A stretch of 64,000 nt of DNA. Source: Streptomyces viridochromogenes DSM 40736. Lineage in GTDB: Bacteria > Actinomycetota > Actinomycetes > Streptomycetales > Streptomycetaceae. Below the pieces are notes generated by a model. That model worked only from the letters and a program-made list of their open reading frames with translations. It was not told where the DNA came from and did not search any database. Made by a program: the position numbers and the translations under genes. This document shows, piece after piece, positions 57,375 through 64,000 of the stretch. The DNA lies in NCBI RefSeq assembly GCF_000158955.1, contig NZ_GG657757.1:6603178-6667177 (forward strand), written 5' to 3'. Position 1 is the first letter of the stretch; each line of letters opens with the position of its first letter.

Positions 57375-59210
57375 ATGGCCCTGTTGTCGTCGGAGCCCAA
57401 GTGGCCCACCGTGTCGGACTACTTCCACGACTGGGCGCTGGTGGACGTGGAGACCTCCGGGTTGAGGCCGGGCCGGGACCGTGTCCTCTCGCTTGCGATC
57501 CTCACGTTGGACGCACGCGGCAACCAGACGGGGGAATTCGCCACGCTCCTCAATCCGGGCTGCGACCCCGGTCCGGTGCACATCCACGGTCTCACCCCCG
57601 CCCGGCTTGCCGGGGCGCCCACCTTCGAGGAGATCGCGCCGCAGGTGGGGGCGCTGCTCAGCGGCCGTGTCCTGGTCGCCCACAACGCGCAGTTCGACTA
57701 CGACTTCCTGGCCCATGAGTTCGCCCACGTCCGTTCCTGGGTGCCGGTCAGCAGGCGGCTGTGCACGCTGGCCCTGAACCGTCTGGTCGGGTCCGCGACG
57801 CCCGATCTCAAGCTGGGCACCCTCGCCGCTCACTACGGGGTGCGCCAGGAGCGGGCCCACGACGCGCAGGACGACGTACGGGTCCTCTCCGGCATCCTGC
57901 GTGGTTCGCTGGGTGCCGCCGAACGGCTGGGCTTGTCCCTGCCCCTCCTGGACTGCCCGCCTCGCCAGGACTACCAGCCATATGTTCCCAAGACGCCCTG
58001 TGCGTACCGCAATCCGGGCCGCTTCACTCCGGGCGGGCCCCTGACGCAGGGCATGAAGGTCGCCATCACCGGAGACACCCAGGTCTCGCGTGAGGAACTG
58101 GTCGCCCGCTCGGTGGCGGCCGGGCTGAACATGATGACCTCGGTCAGCGGCCAGACCAGCGTCGTCGTGACCAACGACCCCAGCACCGCGTCCGGGAAAC
58201 TGCGTCGTGCCGCGGACGAGGGCGTCCCCCTGCTCGACGAGCCGATGTATCTGCGGCTGCTGGAGAACGTACAGCCCGGCCAGGCCAAGGGCACCGCCCG
58301 GCAGCGTCGCAAGGTCGAGACGCCCGGGAACGCGACGACCGCAGGGCCTGAACCCGTGCTGAGCTTCCCGGCGCAGCGCACGGCCACGCCAACCGCGCCC
58401 ACTGCCGGTGCGGTCCAGTCGCTCACCGGACGCAGGGTCCTGGTCCTGGGCGGCACCCACGAGGCAGCCGCGGAAGCACGTGCTCGTGCCGTCGCTCTCG
58501 GCGCCTCCGCGGCAGTCAACCTCTCGGCCAGTGTCTCCGACGTCGTCGTGCTTCCCGGAGGCGAATCGGACCGGCGCATGAGCCGCATCGCCACCCTCGG
58601 CCTCCGCGTCCACGACGCGGACTGGCTCCTCGCGCCCGCCCCTGCACCGGTGCCGACTGCGGCGGCCGCAAGCCGGCCGGACACGGCCGAGGTGCTGGTC
58701 CGAGGCGCCGTCATCGACCTGTCCGACACCGGCACCCCCTGGACAGTGGCTGCCACGTGGCGGCAGCAGACCGTCTGTGACGTGGACGTTGTCGCCTTCG
58801 CGGTCGACGCACAGGAACAGGTCCCGGGAGACGAGGACTTCGTGTTCTACGGCACGCCCGAGCACCCGGGCGGCACCGTACGGCTCTCCACGGACGGTCC
58901 GACGGAACAGGCGGTCACCACCGACCTGGAGTGTCTGCCCCTGGAGATCCACAAGATCGTCATCGCCGCCGCGGTCGACGGTGCCGCGACCTTCTCCGAC
59001 GTCGGGGCCGTCGAGATCACCGCCACGTGCGGGATCGGTGCGGCCCCGACCGCCCGGGGCACCCTCGACGCCGCCACCACCGAACGCACCATGATTCTCG
59101 CCGAGCTCTACCGTCGAGGACAGGGCTGGCGACTGCGCGCCGTCGGGCAGGGGTACGACCATGGCCTGGCCGCCCTCGCCCGCGGCTACGGCGTCGATGT
59201 CGCCGACTGA
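57375..59210 (+). CDS. DnaQ-type 3'-5' exonuclease / BRCT / TerD fusion protein
   Basis: A 611-residue three-part protein. Residues 18-180: DEDDh exonuclease with D24 and E26 in LVDVETSGL, D108 in HNAQFDYDFL and H162/D167 in AHDAQDD. Residues about 245-315: BRCT-type domain (GMKVAITGDTQVSREELVAR). Residues about 355-420: a second BRCT-like domain (LTGRRVLVLGGTHEAAAEAR). Residues about 450-611: TerD domain (VRGAVIDLSDTGTPWTVAAT, DVDVVAFAVDA, GDEDFVFYG). All exonuclease acids are present, so it is probably active. TerD proteins bind Ca and act in tellurite, phage and stress responses. ATG 57375 has GAGGGGAG. Confidence 0.87.
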   Translation: MALLSSEPKWPTVSDYFHDWALVDVETSGLRPGRDRVLSLAILTLDARGNQTGEFATLLNPGCDPGPVHIHGLTPARLAGAPTFEEIAPQVGALLSGRVLVAHNAQFDYDFLAHEFAHVRSWVPVSRRLCTLALNRLVGSATPDLKLGTLAAHYGVRQERAHDAQDDVRVLSGILRGSLGAAERLGLSLPLLDCPPRQDYQPYVPKTPCAYRNPGRFTPGGPLTQGMKVAITGDTQVSREELVARSVAAGLNMMTSVSGQTSVVVTNDPSTASGKLRRAADEGVPLLDEPMYLRLLENVQPGQAKGTARQRRKVETPGNATTAGPEPVLSFPAQRTATPTAPTAGAVQSLTGRRVLVLGGTHEAAAEARARAVALGASAAVNLSASVSDVVVLPGGESDRRMSRIATLGLRVHDADWLLAPAPAPVPTAAAASRPDTAEVLVRGAVIDLSDTGTPWTVAATWRQQTVCDVDVVAFAVDAQEQVPGDEDFVFYGTPEHPGGTVRLSTDGPTEQAVTTDLECLPLEIHKIVIAAAVDGAATFSDVGAVEITATCGIGAAPTARGTLDAATTERTMILAELYRRGQGWRLRAVGQGYDHGLAALARGYGVDVAD

Positions 59211-59245
59211 CCGGCAACAGGTCACCAAAGGGGGACTGGTGGTTC

Positions 59246-59680
59246 TCAGCGCCCCGACACGTAGCCCGTCATCACGTTGCTGACCCAGCCAGTTTTCTCG
59301 TACGGGCCGTTTCGGGACTCGGAGGAGAAGATGATCAGGTACCGACTGCTGGCGCCGTAAGTCCCTTCAGGGAAGTTGTAGTTGCACGTTTTCGTCGTGC
59401 CGGCGCCTGAGTAGTTGTGGCATTCACCCGTGCGGATGACCTTGTTGTCGTTCGCTCGGTCGGTGAGCTTCCACACGGACACGGTGCGGTAGCCATCGCC
59501 GAGCATGTCGGTCACGGTGAGCTTGTCGCCGTATGAATAGAAACACGCCTGGCCGGCCCTGAAATTCTCGGCAAGAGTGCAGTATTTGTCGGCGGCCTGG
59601 GCGGTACCGGTGCCGAGCATGAGTGTTCCGGCGGTCAATGCGGTCACGGCAAGGGATGTAGCAGTGCGGCTACTGTGCAT
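59246..59680 (-). CDS. Secreted small protein with signal peptide
   Basis: A 144-residue protein from ATG 59680. The Sec signal peptide (SSRTATSLAVTALTAGTLML) has a cleavage site near GTAQA-ADKY. The mature protein of about 115 residues has four cysteines (KYCTLAENF, QACFYSYG, GECHNYSG, KTCNYNFP), which allow two disulfides, and many Tyr/Thr/Ser. This is the pattern of small extracellular Streptomyces proteins of unknown role, somewhat like peptidase-inhibitor or beta-gamma-crystallin-like families. It is convergent with the exonuclease gene. Confidence 0.8.
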   Translation of the reverse strand: MHSSRTATSLAVTALTAGTLMLGTGTAQAADKYCTLAENFRAGQACFYSYGDKLTVTDMLGDGYRTVSVWKLTDRANDNKVIRTGECHNYSGAGTTKTCNYNFPEGTYGASSRYLIIFSSESRNGPYEKTGWVSNVMTGYVSGR

Positions 59681-59933
59681 TTTGGTCCCCGTTTTTTTTG
59701 GTTTGTCGAACACGGACGTTCGCGGCCGAATGAGTCAGCACCTGCTGCCGAATGAGTCAGCACCGGCTATGGAATCCGGCTGGCTGCCAGGGTGTCAGGG
59801 CCGGCGGCAGGGAGTCGTTAGCGCTCGGTCCACTGTTTCTGTGCAATGCGTCCACAGCTCCGGAGGTCCGGTGCCTGGACGACCGCGCAGGCCTGGCCTG
59901 GCCCTGCGCGCGGATCGTGCTTCGAGTGCCAGG

Positions 59934-60040
59934 TCACGGCTGCTGGGATGCGTCCTCAGGATGCGTGGTCTCGGGGCCGTCGAGGAGCGGCTGGGATTTG
60001 TCCCGCAGGTGAAGGTCGAAGAAAGCTGACACGTAGTCGC
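59934..60040 (-). pseudogene. C-terminal stub of a secreted alpha/beta hydrolase
   Basis: Read leftwards: RDYVSAFFDLHLRDKSQPLL then DGPETTHPED. The text AFFDxHLRxxxxPLLDGPSxxxPE is the C-terminal tail typical of Streptomyces alpha/beta hydrolases of the acetylhydrolase/dienelactone type. Everything upstream (which would lie right of 60040) is absent. Confidence 0.5.
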
Positions 60041-60044
60041 GGGG

Positions 60045-60240
60045 TGGCGAAGCGGTTCGCCACCGACACCGGGTACTCGTTGGCCGACCGAACCCTCCAG
60101 TCGCATGGGGGTACCGCAACCTCAGCAGGTACGGCATCGAGAAGATCGTCCGTGACTTGCGAGCCCACCACATCCTGGAAGGAACCAGCCAGATCATGCG
60201 CGTCATCGTGGCCCGAGGCCTGACGGAGGTACTCCAGTGA
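60045..60240 (+). pseudogene. C-terminal stub of an acyl-CoA dehydrogenase
   Basis: KRFATDTGYSLADRTLQSHGG and then, one frame later (about 60112), YRNLSRYGIEKIVRDLRAHH and ILEGTSQIMRVIVARGLTEV. This is the last FAD-contact helix pair of acyl-CoA dehydrogenases ('LHGGYGYL.EY.IEK..RD.R...ILEGTNEIMR'). All upstream parts including the substrate-binding domain are missing and there is a frameshift. Its stop overlaps the GTG of the following hydrolase gene, so an original operon (valine or isobutyryl-CoA catabolism) was truncated. Confidence 0.8.
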
Positions 60241-61301
60241 CCGATGTCCAGTTCCGTACGGAGGGCCGGGCCGCCCACATCGTCCTCAACCGGCCCAAGG
60301 CCCTCAACTCCCTCACCCACGCCATGGTGCGCCGCATCGACGAGGCGCTGACCGACTGGGAGCAGGACCCGGCCGTCGAGACCGTCGTCATCACCGGTGC
60401 GGGGGAGCGCGGCCTGTGCGCGGGCGGCGACATCCGCCGCATCCACGACGACGCCCGCGACGGGGACGGCACCGCCTCGGCCGCGTTCTGGCGCGACGAG
60501 TACCACCTCAACGCCCGCATCGCCCGCTACCCCAAGCCCTACGTCGCCGTCATGGACGGCATCGTCATGGGCGGCGGCGTCGGCGTCTCCGCGCACGGCA
60601 GCGTCCGGGTCGTCACCGAGCGGTCGAGGATCGCCATGCCCGAGACCGGCATCGGTTTCGTCCCGGACGTCGGCGGCACCTACCTGCTCGCCCTCGCCCC
60701 GGGCGAACTCGGCACGTACCTCGCGCTGACGGGCGCGCAGATCGGCGCCGGGGACGCACTGCTGTGCGGGCTCGCCGACCACTACCTGCCGTCCGAGGCG
60801 CTGGGGCGGTTCGTCGACGACCTCGCCGGCACGCCCGTACGGGGAGCTCTGGACCGGCATGTGAGGCCCGCACCGGGAGGGGAACTGGCCGGGCAGCGGG
60901 AGTGGATCGACTCGTGCTTCGCCTCCGACACGGTCGAGGAGATCGTGGAGCGGCTGCTCGCGCACGGCGACCCGGGGGCCAAGGAGACCGCCGAGACCCT
61001 GCTCGCCCGGTCGCCCACCTCGCTCAAGGTCACCCTGACCGCCCTGCGCCGTGCCCGCCGACTCGGCTCACTGGAGCGGGTGCTGGAGCAGGAGTACCGG
61101 GTCTCCTGCGCGACACTGAGCACGCCCGACCTGGTCGAGGGCATCCGTGCCCAGGTCATCGACAAGGACCGCAACCCCCGCTGGTCACCGCCGACTCTCG
61201 GCGAGGTCACCGACGCGGACGTGGAGCGTTTCTTCGTCTCCCTCGGCGCGCGCGAACTCGGGCTCACCGGTTCCGGCACCACGGAGTGGGTGGCCTGGTG
61301 A
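60237..61301 (+). CDS. 3-Hydroxyisobutyryl-CoA hydrolase (enoyl-CoA hydratase fold)
   Basis: Hydrolyses 3-hydroxyisobutyryl-CoA in valine catabolism. The 354-residue crotonase-fold protein has VLNRPKALNSLTHAMVRRID, LCAGGDIRRIHDDA (oxyanion hole), MGGGVGVSAHGSVRVVTERS, the catalytic Glu in AMPETGIGFVPDVGGTYLL and the long C-terminal extension (SPTSLKVTLTALRRARRLGS) that separates these hydrolases from ordinary hydratases. GTG overlaps the dehydrogenase stub stop, so it once was the second gene of that operon. Without the dehydrogenase its promoter is uncertain. Confidence 0.88.
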   Translation: MTDVQFRTEGRAAHIVLNRPKALNSLTHAMVRRIDEALTDWEQDPAVETVVITGAGERGLCAGGDIRRIHDDARDGDGTASAAFWRDEYHLNARIARYPKPYVAVMDGIVMGGGVGVSAHGSVRVVTERSRIAMPETGIGFVPDVGGTYLLALAPGELGTYLALTGAQIGAGDALLCGLADHYLPSEALGRFVDDLAGTPVRGALDRHVRPAPGGELAGQREWIDSCFASDTVEEIVERLLAHGDPGAKETAETLLARSPTSLKVTLTALRRARRLGSLERVLEQEYRVSCATLSTPDLVEGIRAQVIDKDRNPRWSPPTLGEVTDADVERFFVSLGARELGLTGSGTTEWVAW

Positions 61302-61304
61302 GAA

Positions 61305-61735
61305 GGCCGGTCATTGTTCTGTTCTTGGCTTCGCGAGCGGCGTCCTCGCGCATCGCGCGCGCATCCTCGGCCATCTTCTTCGCCGCGTCCAGCGCGCTCT
61401 GCGCGTCATTGACGGCCGGCGCCGCGTTGGTCTGCGCCGTCTTGGCGTGCTGAACGTCCCGTGTGGCCGCCCGCACCTTCGCCTCATCCGGCTTGTCGGC
61501 GTCGGACTTACTGCCGGTCGGGTCGTCCTCGTACTTGTCGGCCTCCTTGGACGCCCGGGTCACCCAGGAGTCGGCCGACGAGACCTCGACTCCTCCGAGG
61601 AGAGGTCCGCGCGGGCCTCGCGTGACCTCACCAGCGCTCCGTTCGCCAGCGCTTGGGCGCGCTCCAGCTTCGGCCAGAGGTCCGAGTGGGCGTCGCCGTC
61701 TCAGCAAAGTTACTTGATCTCCTGCTCGTAGACTC
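61305..61735 (-). pseudogene. Remnant of a polymorphic-toxin/WXG-type N-terminal coiled-coil
   Basis: Leftward frames give LWPKLERAQALANGALV, then after a frameshift DSWVTRASKEADKYEDDPTG, KSDADKPDEAKVRAATRDVQ, NDAQSALDAAKKMAEDARAM and REDAAREAKNR. Long Ala/Asp/Lys helices of this type occur in the N-terminal part of large Streptomyces exported toxins and PPE/WXG-like proteins. The frame break and absence of a toxin domain show decay. Confidence 0.5.
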
Positions 61736-61741
61736 GGGGGT

Positions 61742-62926
61742 GTGAGCCGCAACGAAGTGCCGCCCGGCGACGCCGCTTGCGAACGACATCGCCAGGAGCG
61801 GCCCGGGCCGGAATCGCAGCGTCTGGGTGAGCTCGGGCCGGAAGGAATGTACGAAGCGGCGGAGCGACTGTGCCGGACGGAGGGCGGCGACGGGCCCCGT
61901 GGAGCCTCCGTGGCGTGGACTGTGGGGCGGATCGCCGAGACCCTCGCCGACACGCGTTCGCGGGACGCTGTGAGGTTTGCTGCGGACCTTGTGGGACGGC
62001 TGCTGCCCGAAGAGGCCATGCCCCCTGGCGAGGGCGACCGATTGCTGCGGTCCGTGGCCGCGAAGCTCGTCAAGGCTCAGCACCTGCGGGACATCGAGCC
62101 TCTGTTCGGCGAGTTGCCGGACGGGATCCAGGGGTCGGCGGTCGAGATGCGGGCCTGTCTCCTCGGAGAGCTGGCGCTGATCGGCTCGGGGACCGGCCGG
62201 CGCTCCCTGGACGCGTACGCCGAGAAGCTGGGTGAGCTGGGGCACCCGCTGGCTCGGCTGCCCAGGACGCGACTGGACATCGAGCATCGGTTCGGGGTTC
62301 GTGTCCGGGGGCTGGGCTCGATCAAGACCGCGAAGCAGCTTCGGTCGCGTTTCCCGGAGGCTCCTTCGACCGACGGCGGTGCGGTCGCCGGTCGCGGTGC
62401 CGGGGACGCTCGGGACGACGGACGGGCGAACGCGGCTGCCCAACCCTTCCGGGCCGGCGGATGGGCCCGTGAGACCGAGGCACGGTTCTTCACGCTGCCG
62501 AGCCCGCTCAGCCCCGACGACTTCGGCATCTCCTTCATCAAGGAACTGCCCTTGCGCTGTCTGGCGAGTGAGGGCAGCCGCCGGGGAAGCGCGCTCGCCT
62601 GCGCGACGACACCCGACGATGTTCTCAACGAACTCTTCTCGGCTTCGTACGTCGGCGGAGTGAACGGCCAGGGGCAGGGCGGTGCGTACGCGCGGCTGTA
62701 CGCCTGGGAGGGTTTCTACGCGCTCATGGGATTGCCCACCGGGGTACCTCTCCTGGAAGCGGTGCGGCGCGCGGCAGATCACCGGTGGCTGCGGTTCATG
62801 GCGTTCACGGACTGGTTCCACCATGACACCTCGGACCTGGCTTTCGCCGTGCTCGATCCCACCCGGACTCGGGTCGCGGTGCTGGCGGCGACCGATACCG
62901 ACGTCGACCGCGACGTTCTCGGGTAG
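61742..62926 (+). CDS. DUF6183-like hypothetical protein
   Basis: A 394-residue soluble protein from GTG 61742. The N-terminal half is helical and repeat-like (GASVAWTVGRIAETLADTRS, DRLLRSVAAKLVKAQHLRDI, LDAYAEKLGELGHPLARLPR). The C-terminal half is conserved-looking: ELPLRCLASEGSRRGSALAC, DVLNELFSASYVGGVNGQGQ, GGAYARLYAWEGFYALMGLP and WLRFMAFTDWFHHDTSDLAF. I match it from memory to DUF6183; no function is known. It starts 7 nt beyond the toxin remnant on the opposite strand; an immunity-protein role is conceivable but unproven. Confidence 0.65.
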   Translation: MSRNEVPPGDAACERHRQERPGPESQRLGELGPEGMYEAAERLCRTEGGDGPRGASVAWTVGRIAETLADTRSRDAVRFAADLVGRLLPEEAMPPGEGDRLLRSVAAKLVKAQHLRDIEPLFGELPDGIQGSAVEMRACLLGELALIGSGTGRRSLDAYAEKLGELGHPLARLPRTRLDIEHRFGVRVRGLGSIKTAKQLRSRFPEAPSTDGGAVAGRGAGDARDDGRANAAAQPFRAGGWARETEARFFTLPSPLSPDDFGISFIKELPLRCLASEGSRRGSALACATTPDDVLNELFSASYVGGVNGQGQGGAYARLYAWEGFYALMGLPTGVPLLEAVRRAADHRWLRFMAFTDWFHHDTSDLAFAVLDPTRTRVAVLAATDTDVDRDVLG

Positions 62927-63111
62927 CGGGAAGTCGTCCCTGGCGTTTCCGTTCCAGGCCAGTCTCACCGGCCCCGTCACGCCCATCTGTCCTCAACCGT
63001 TGATTCGTCCGTGTGACATGGCCTCGTCTTGTGCGTCGGCGTCCGGTCGGCGCGGGAACACTGCGGCCGACGGGTCGCTCGGCCCGGTGTGCTGCCCAGA
63101 GAGGTGCCAAG

Positions 63112-63675
63112 GTGAATCGCCTGACGATGAGGGCCGCCGTGCTTGCGGCGGCCGCCATGTTCGGATTGGTCTCTCCGCTGCCCGCCGCCGGGGCCGCGGA
63201 GCCCCTCCACGGGGCCCGGTCACAGCAGGCCGCACAGCGCCCCACGTACAGCCCGAACATCGACTACATCACGTGTGAGATCAACAAGGAGCGGGCCGGT
63301 CAGGGCCTGCCGGCGCTTCGGATCTCCGAGCGCGCGTCCGACGTGGCGAGGAGTCACGCAGCCGACATGAACAAGCTGGGGCGGCTCAGCTTCGTCGGCA
63401 GCGACGGCAGGAACACGCGGGACCGGCTCAACGATGCCAGTCTCTTCTCCTCGTACTACAGGGAGCACCTGCTCTACGGCTACAACCACGACGGATGGTT
63501 CGTGGACAAGGCCACCGACCCGGCCCCGGAGAACGGGTTCTACAAGCGGCTGATGAGCCGGGACGTCGTGGCCTTCAGCCTGGGCTACGACAACCTGTAC
63601 TGGGACGTGCTCCTCCTGGGGCCGCACCGCCGTCTGGTGACCAGGGCCGCGGCCTGCGGTGGGAGCGCCGGCTGA
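63112..63675 (+). CDS. Secreted CAP (SCP/PR1)-like protein
   Basis: A 187-residue exported protein, GTG start with AGAGAGG. The signal peptide VNRLTMRAAVLAAAAMFGLV is cleaved near PAAGA-AEP. The mature part resembles a CAP domain: ITCEINKERAGQGLPALRIS (typical 'LxxINxxRxxxGLPPL'), RASDVARSHAADMNKLGRLS and YNHDGWFVDKATDPAPENGF, ending KRLMSRDVVAFSLGYDNLYW. CAP-type His residues are partly present (ARSHAADM, but not the usual second GxNH), so catalysis or metal binding may be lost. It is probably an extracellular binding protein. Confidence 0.78.
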   Translation: MNRLTMRAAVLAAAAMFGLVSPLPAAGAAEPLHGARSQQAAQRPTYSPNIDYITCEINKERAGQGLPALRISERASDVARSHAADMNKLGRLSFVGSDGRNTRDRLNDASLFSSYYREHLLYGYNHDGWFVDKATDPAPENGFYKRLMSRDVVAFSLGYDNLYWDVLLLGPHRRLVTRAAACGGSAG

Positions 63676-64000
63676 TCCGAGGGGTCACACGAGACCCTCG
63701 GCTCGGGCAGGTCACGCCAGGGGCCCCGGTCCGCAACCGCCCAGCGCGCTGTTGACCACCTGGCGGTGATCCCGTCACGGCCTCCCACGGCCGTCAACCC
63801 GCGGCGCAGTGGTGCCATCCGCTCGCACGCTGCATCCGTCAGCTCACCCCACCCACCACAAGATCAGAGACGACTTCCTGACGGGCGACTTGAGCTTCCT
63901 GCTCGTGAACAGCCTGTCGCCACAGGGATCCTCTCAGCCGAGCTTGCCCGAGCCGTGCCGGTCGAGTGTGCTCAGTGCCCTCGCCAACGCTTCACCATGC
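63676..64000. other. Right end of the window
   Basis: About 325 bases with no gene I can support. Any gene here would have to continue beyond the window. Confidence 0.4.

Noticed and set aside
56508..59228. A 906-codon leftward open frame across the exonuclease and the hypothetical gene
   Set aside because: Most of it is the mirror of the exonuclease gene in high-GC DNA; only the last 197 codons (to 57101) have their own protein character.
1..64000. CRISPR arrays, tRNA or rRNA genes
   Set aside because: No regularly spaced repeats, cloverleaf-like sequences with CCA-type ends or rRNA signatures were seen on either strand.

Overview
The window is Streptomyces chromosome. It has very high GC with GC-rich third codon positions, frequent GTG/TTG starts, GGAGG-type ribosome binding sites and many actinobacterial protein families. 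A single TTA (leucine) codon, a Streptomyces-type developmental signal, sits in a regulator gene. No rRNA, tRNA, CRISPR array or intact insertion sequence was recognised.

Positions 1-27,980 look like conserved core chromosome. In order they hold a sugar-lactone oxidase (cut by the window edge), an MFS exporter, coproporphyrin ferrochelatase, an inositol monophosphatase, the CutR/CutS two-component system, DUF4193, DUF3093, a PaaI-type thioesterase, dUTPase, DUF3710, a secreted alginate lyase, KdpD/KdpE, an OB-fold protein, DUF3159, two TrkA-type potassium regulators, a PfkB kinase, a KimA-like potassium permease, a TRAM-domain RNA m5U methyltransferase, a TPR protein, a membrane Fe-S oxidoreductase and a TetR regulator. 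The inositol monophosphatase to RNA methyltransferase backbone follows the Mycobacterium tuberculosis Rv2689c-Rv2701c neighbourhood (suhB, DUF4193, DUF3093, dut, DUF3710, OB-fold, DUF3159, ceoC/ceoB, permease, methyltransferase), so it is ancestral. kdpD is split by a one-base frameshift, and the inositol monophosphatase appears to lose its native stop through a one-base deletion.

Positions 28,332-46,711 form a biosynthetic gene cluster that I cannot match to a known product. It encodes tryptophan 2,3-dioxygenase, kynurenine formamidase and kynureninase (tryptophan to an anthranilate), two SAM methyltransferases, two AMP-forming acyl/aryl ligases, an unusual CaiB/BaiF CoA-transferase, a UbiA-family membrane prenyltransferase, a geranylgeranyl-type diphosphate synthase, a cytochrome P450, an MMPL/RND exporter, a LuxR-type regulator with a TTA codon and a DUF6875 protein. 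The simplest reading is a kynurenine-derived prenylated aromatic, that is an anthranilate meroditerpenoid. No NRPS, PKS or flavin kynurenine hydroxylase is present.

Positions 46,712-64,000 are accessory and mosaic: small membrane ORFs, a SpoIIE-type phosphatase, IS30 transposase debris, a GvpU-like protein, a MerR-like regulator, an RNase J (probably a second copy), a secreted GH32 fructan hydrolase with a nested repeat module and palindromic operators beside a broken lacI gene, a rare DnaQ-exonuclease/BRCT/TerD fusion, and a 3-hydroxyisobutyryl-CoA hydrolase whose upstream acyl-CoA dehydrogenase is reduced to a C-terminal stub at a recombination scar. Toxin debris, a DUF6183-like protein and a secreted CAP-like protein follow.
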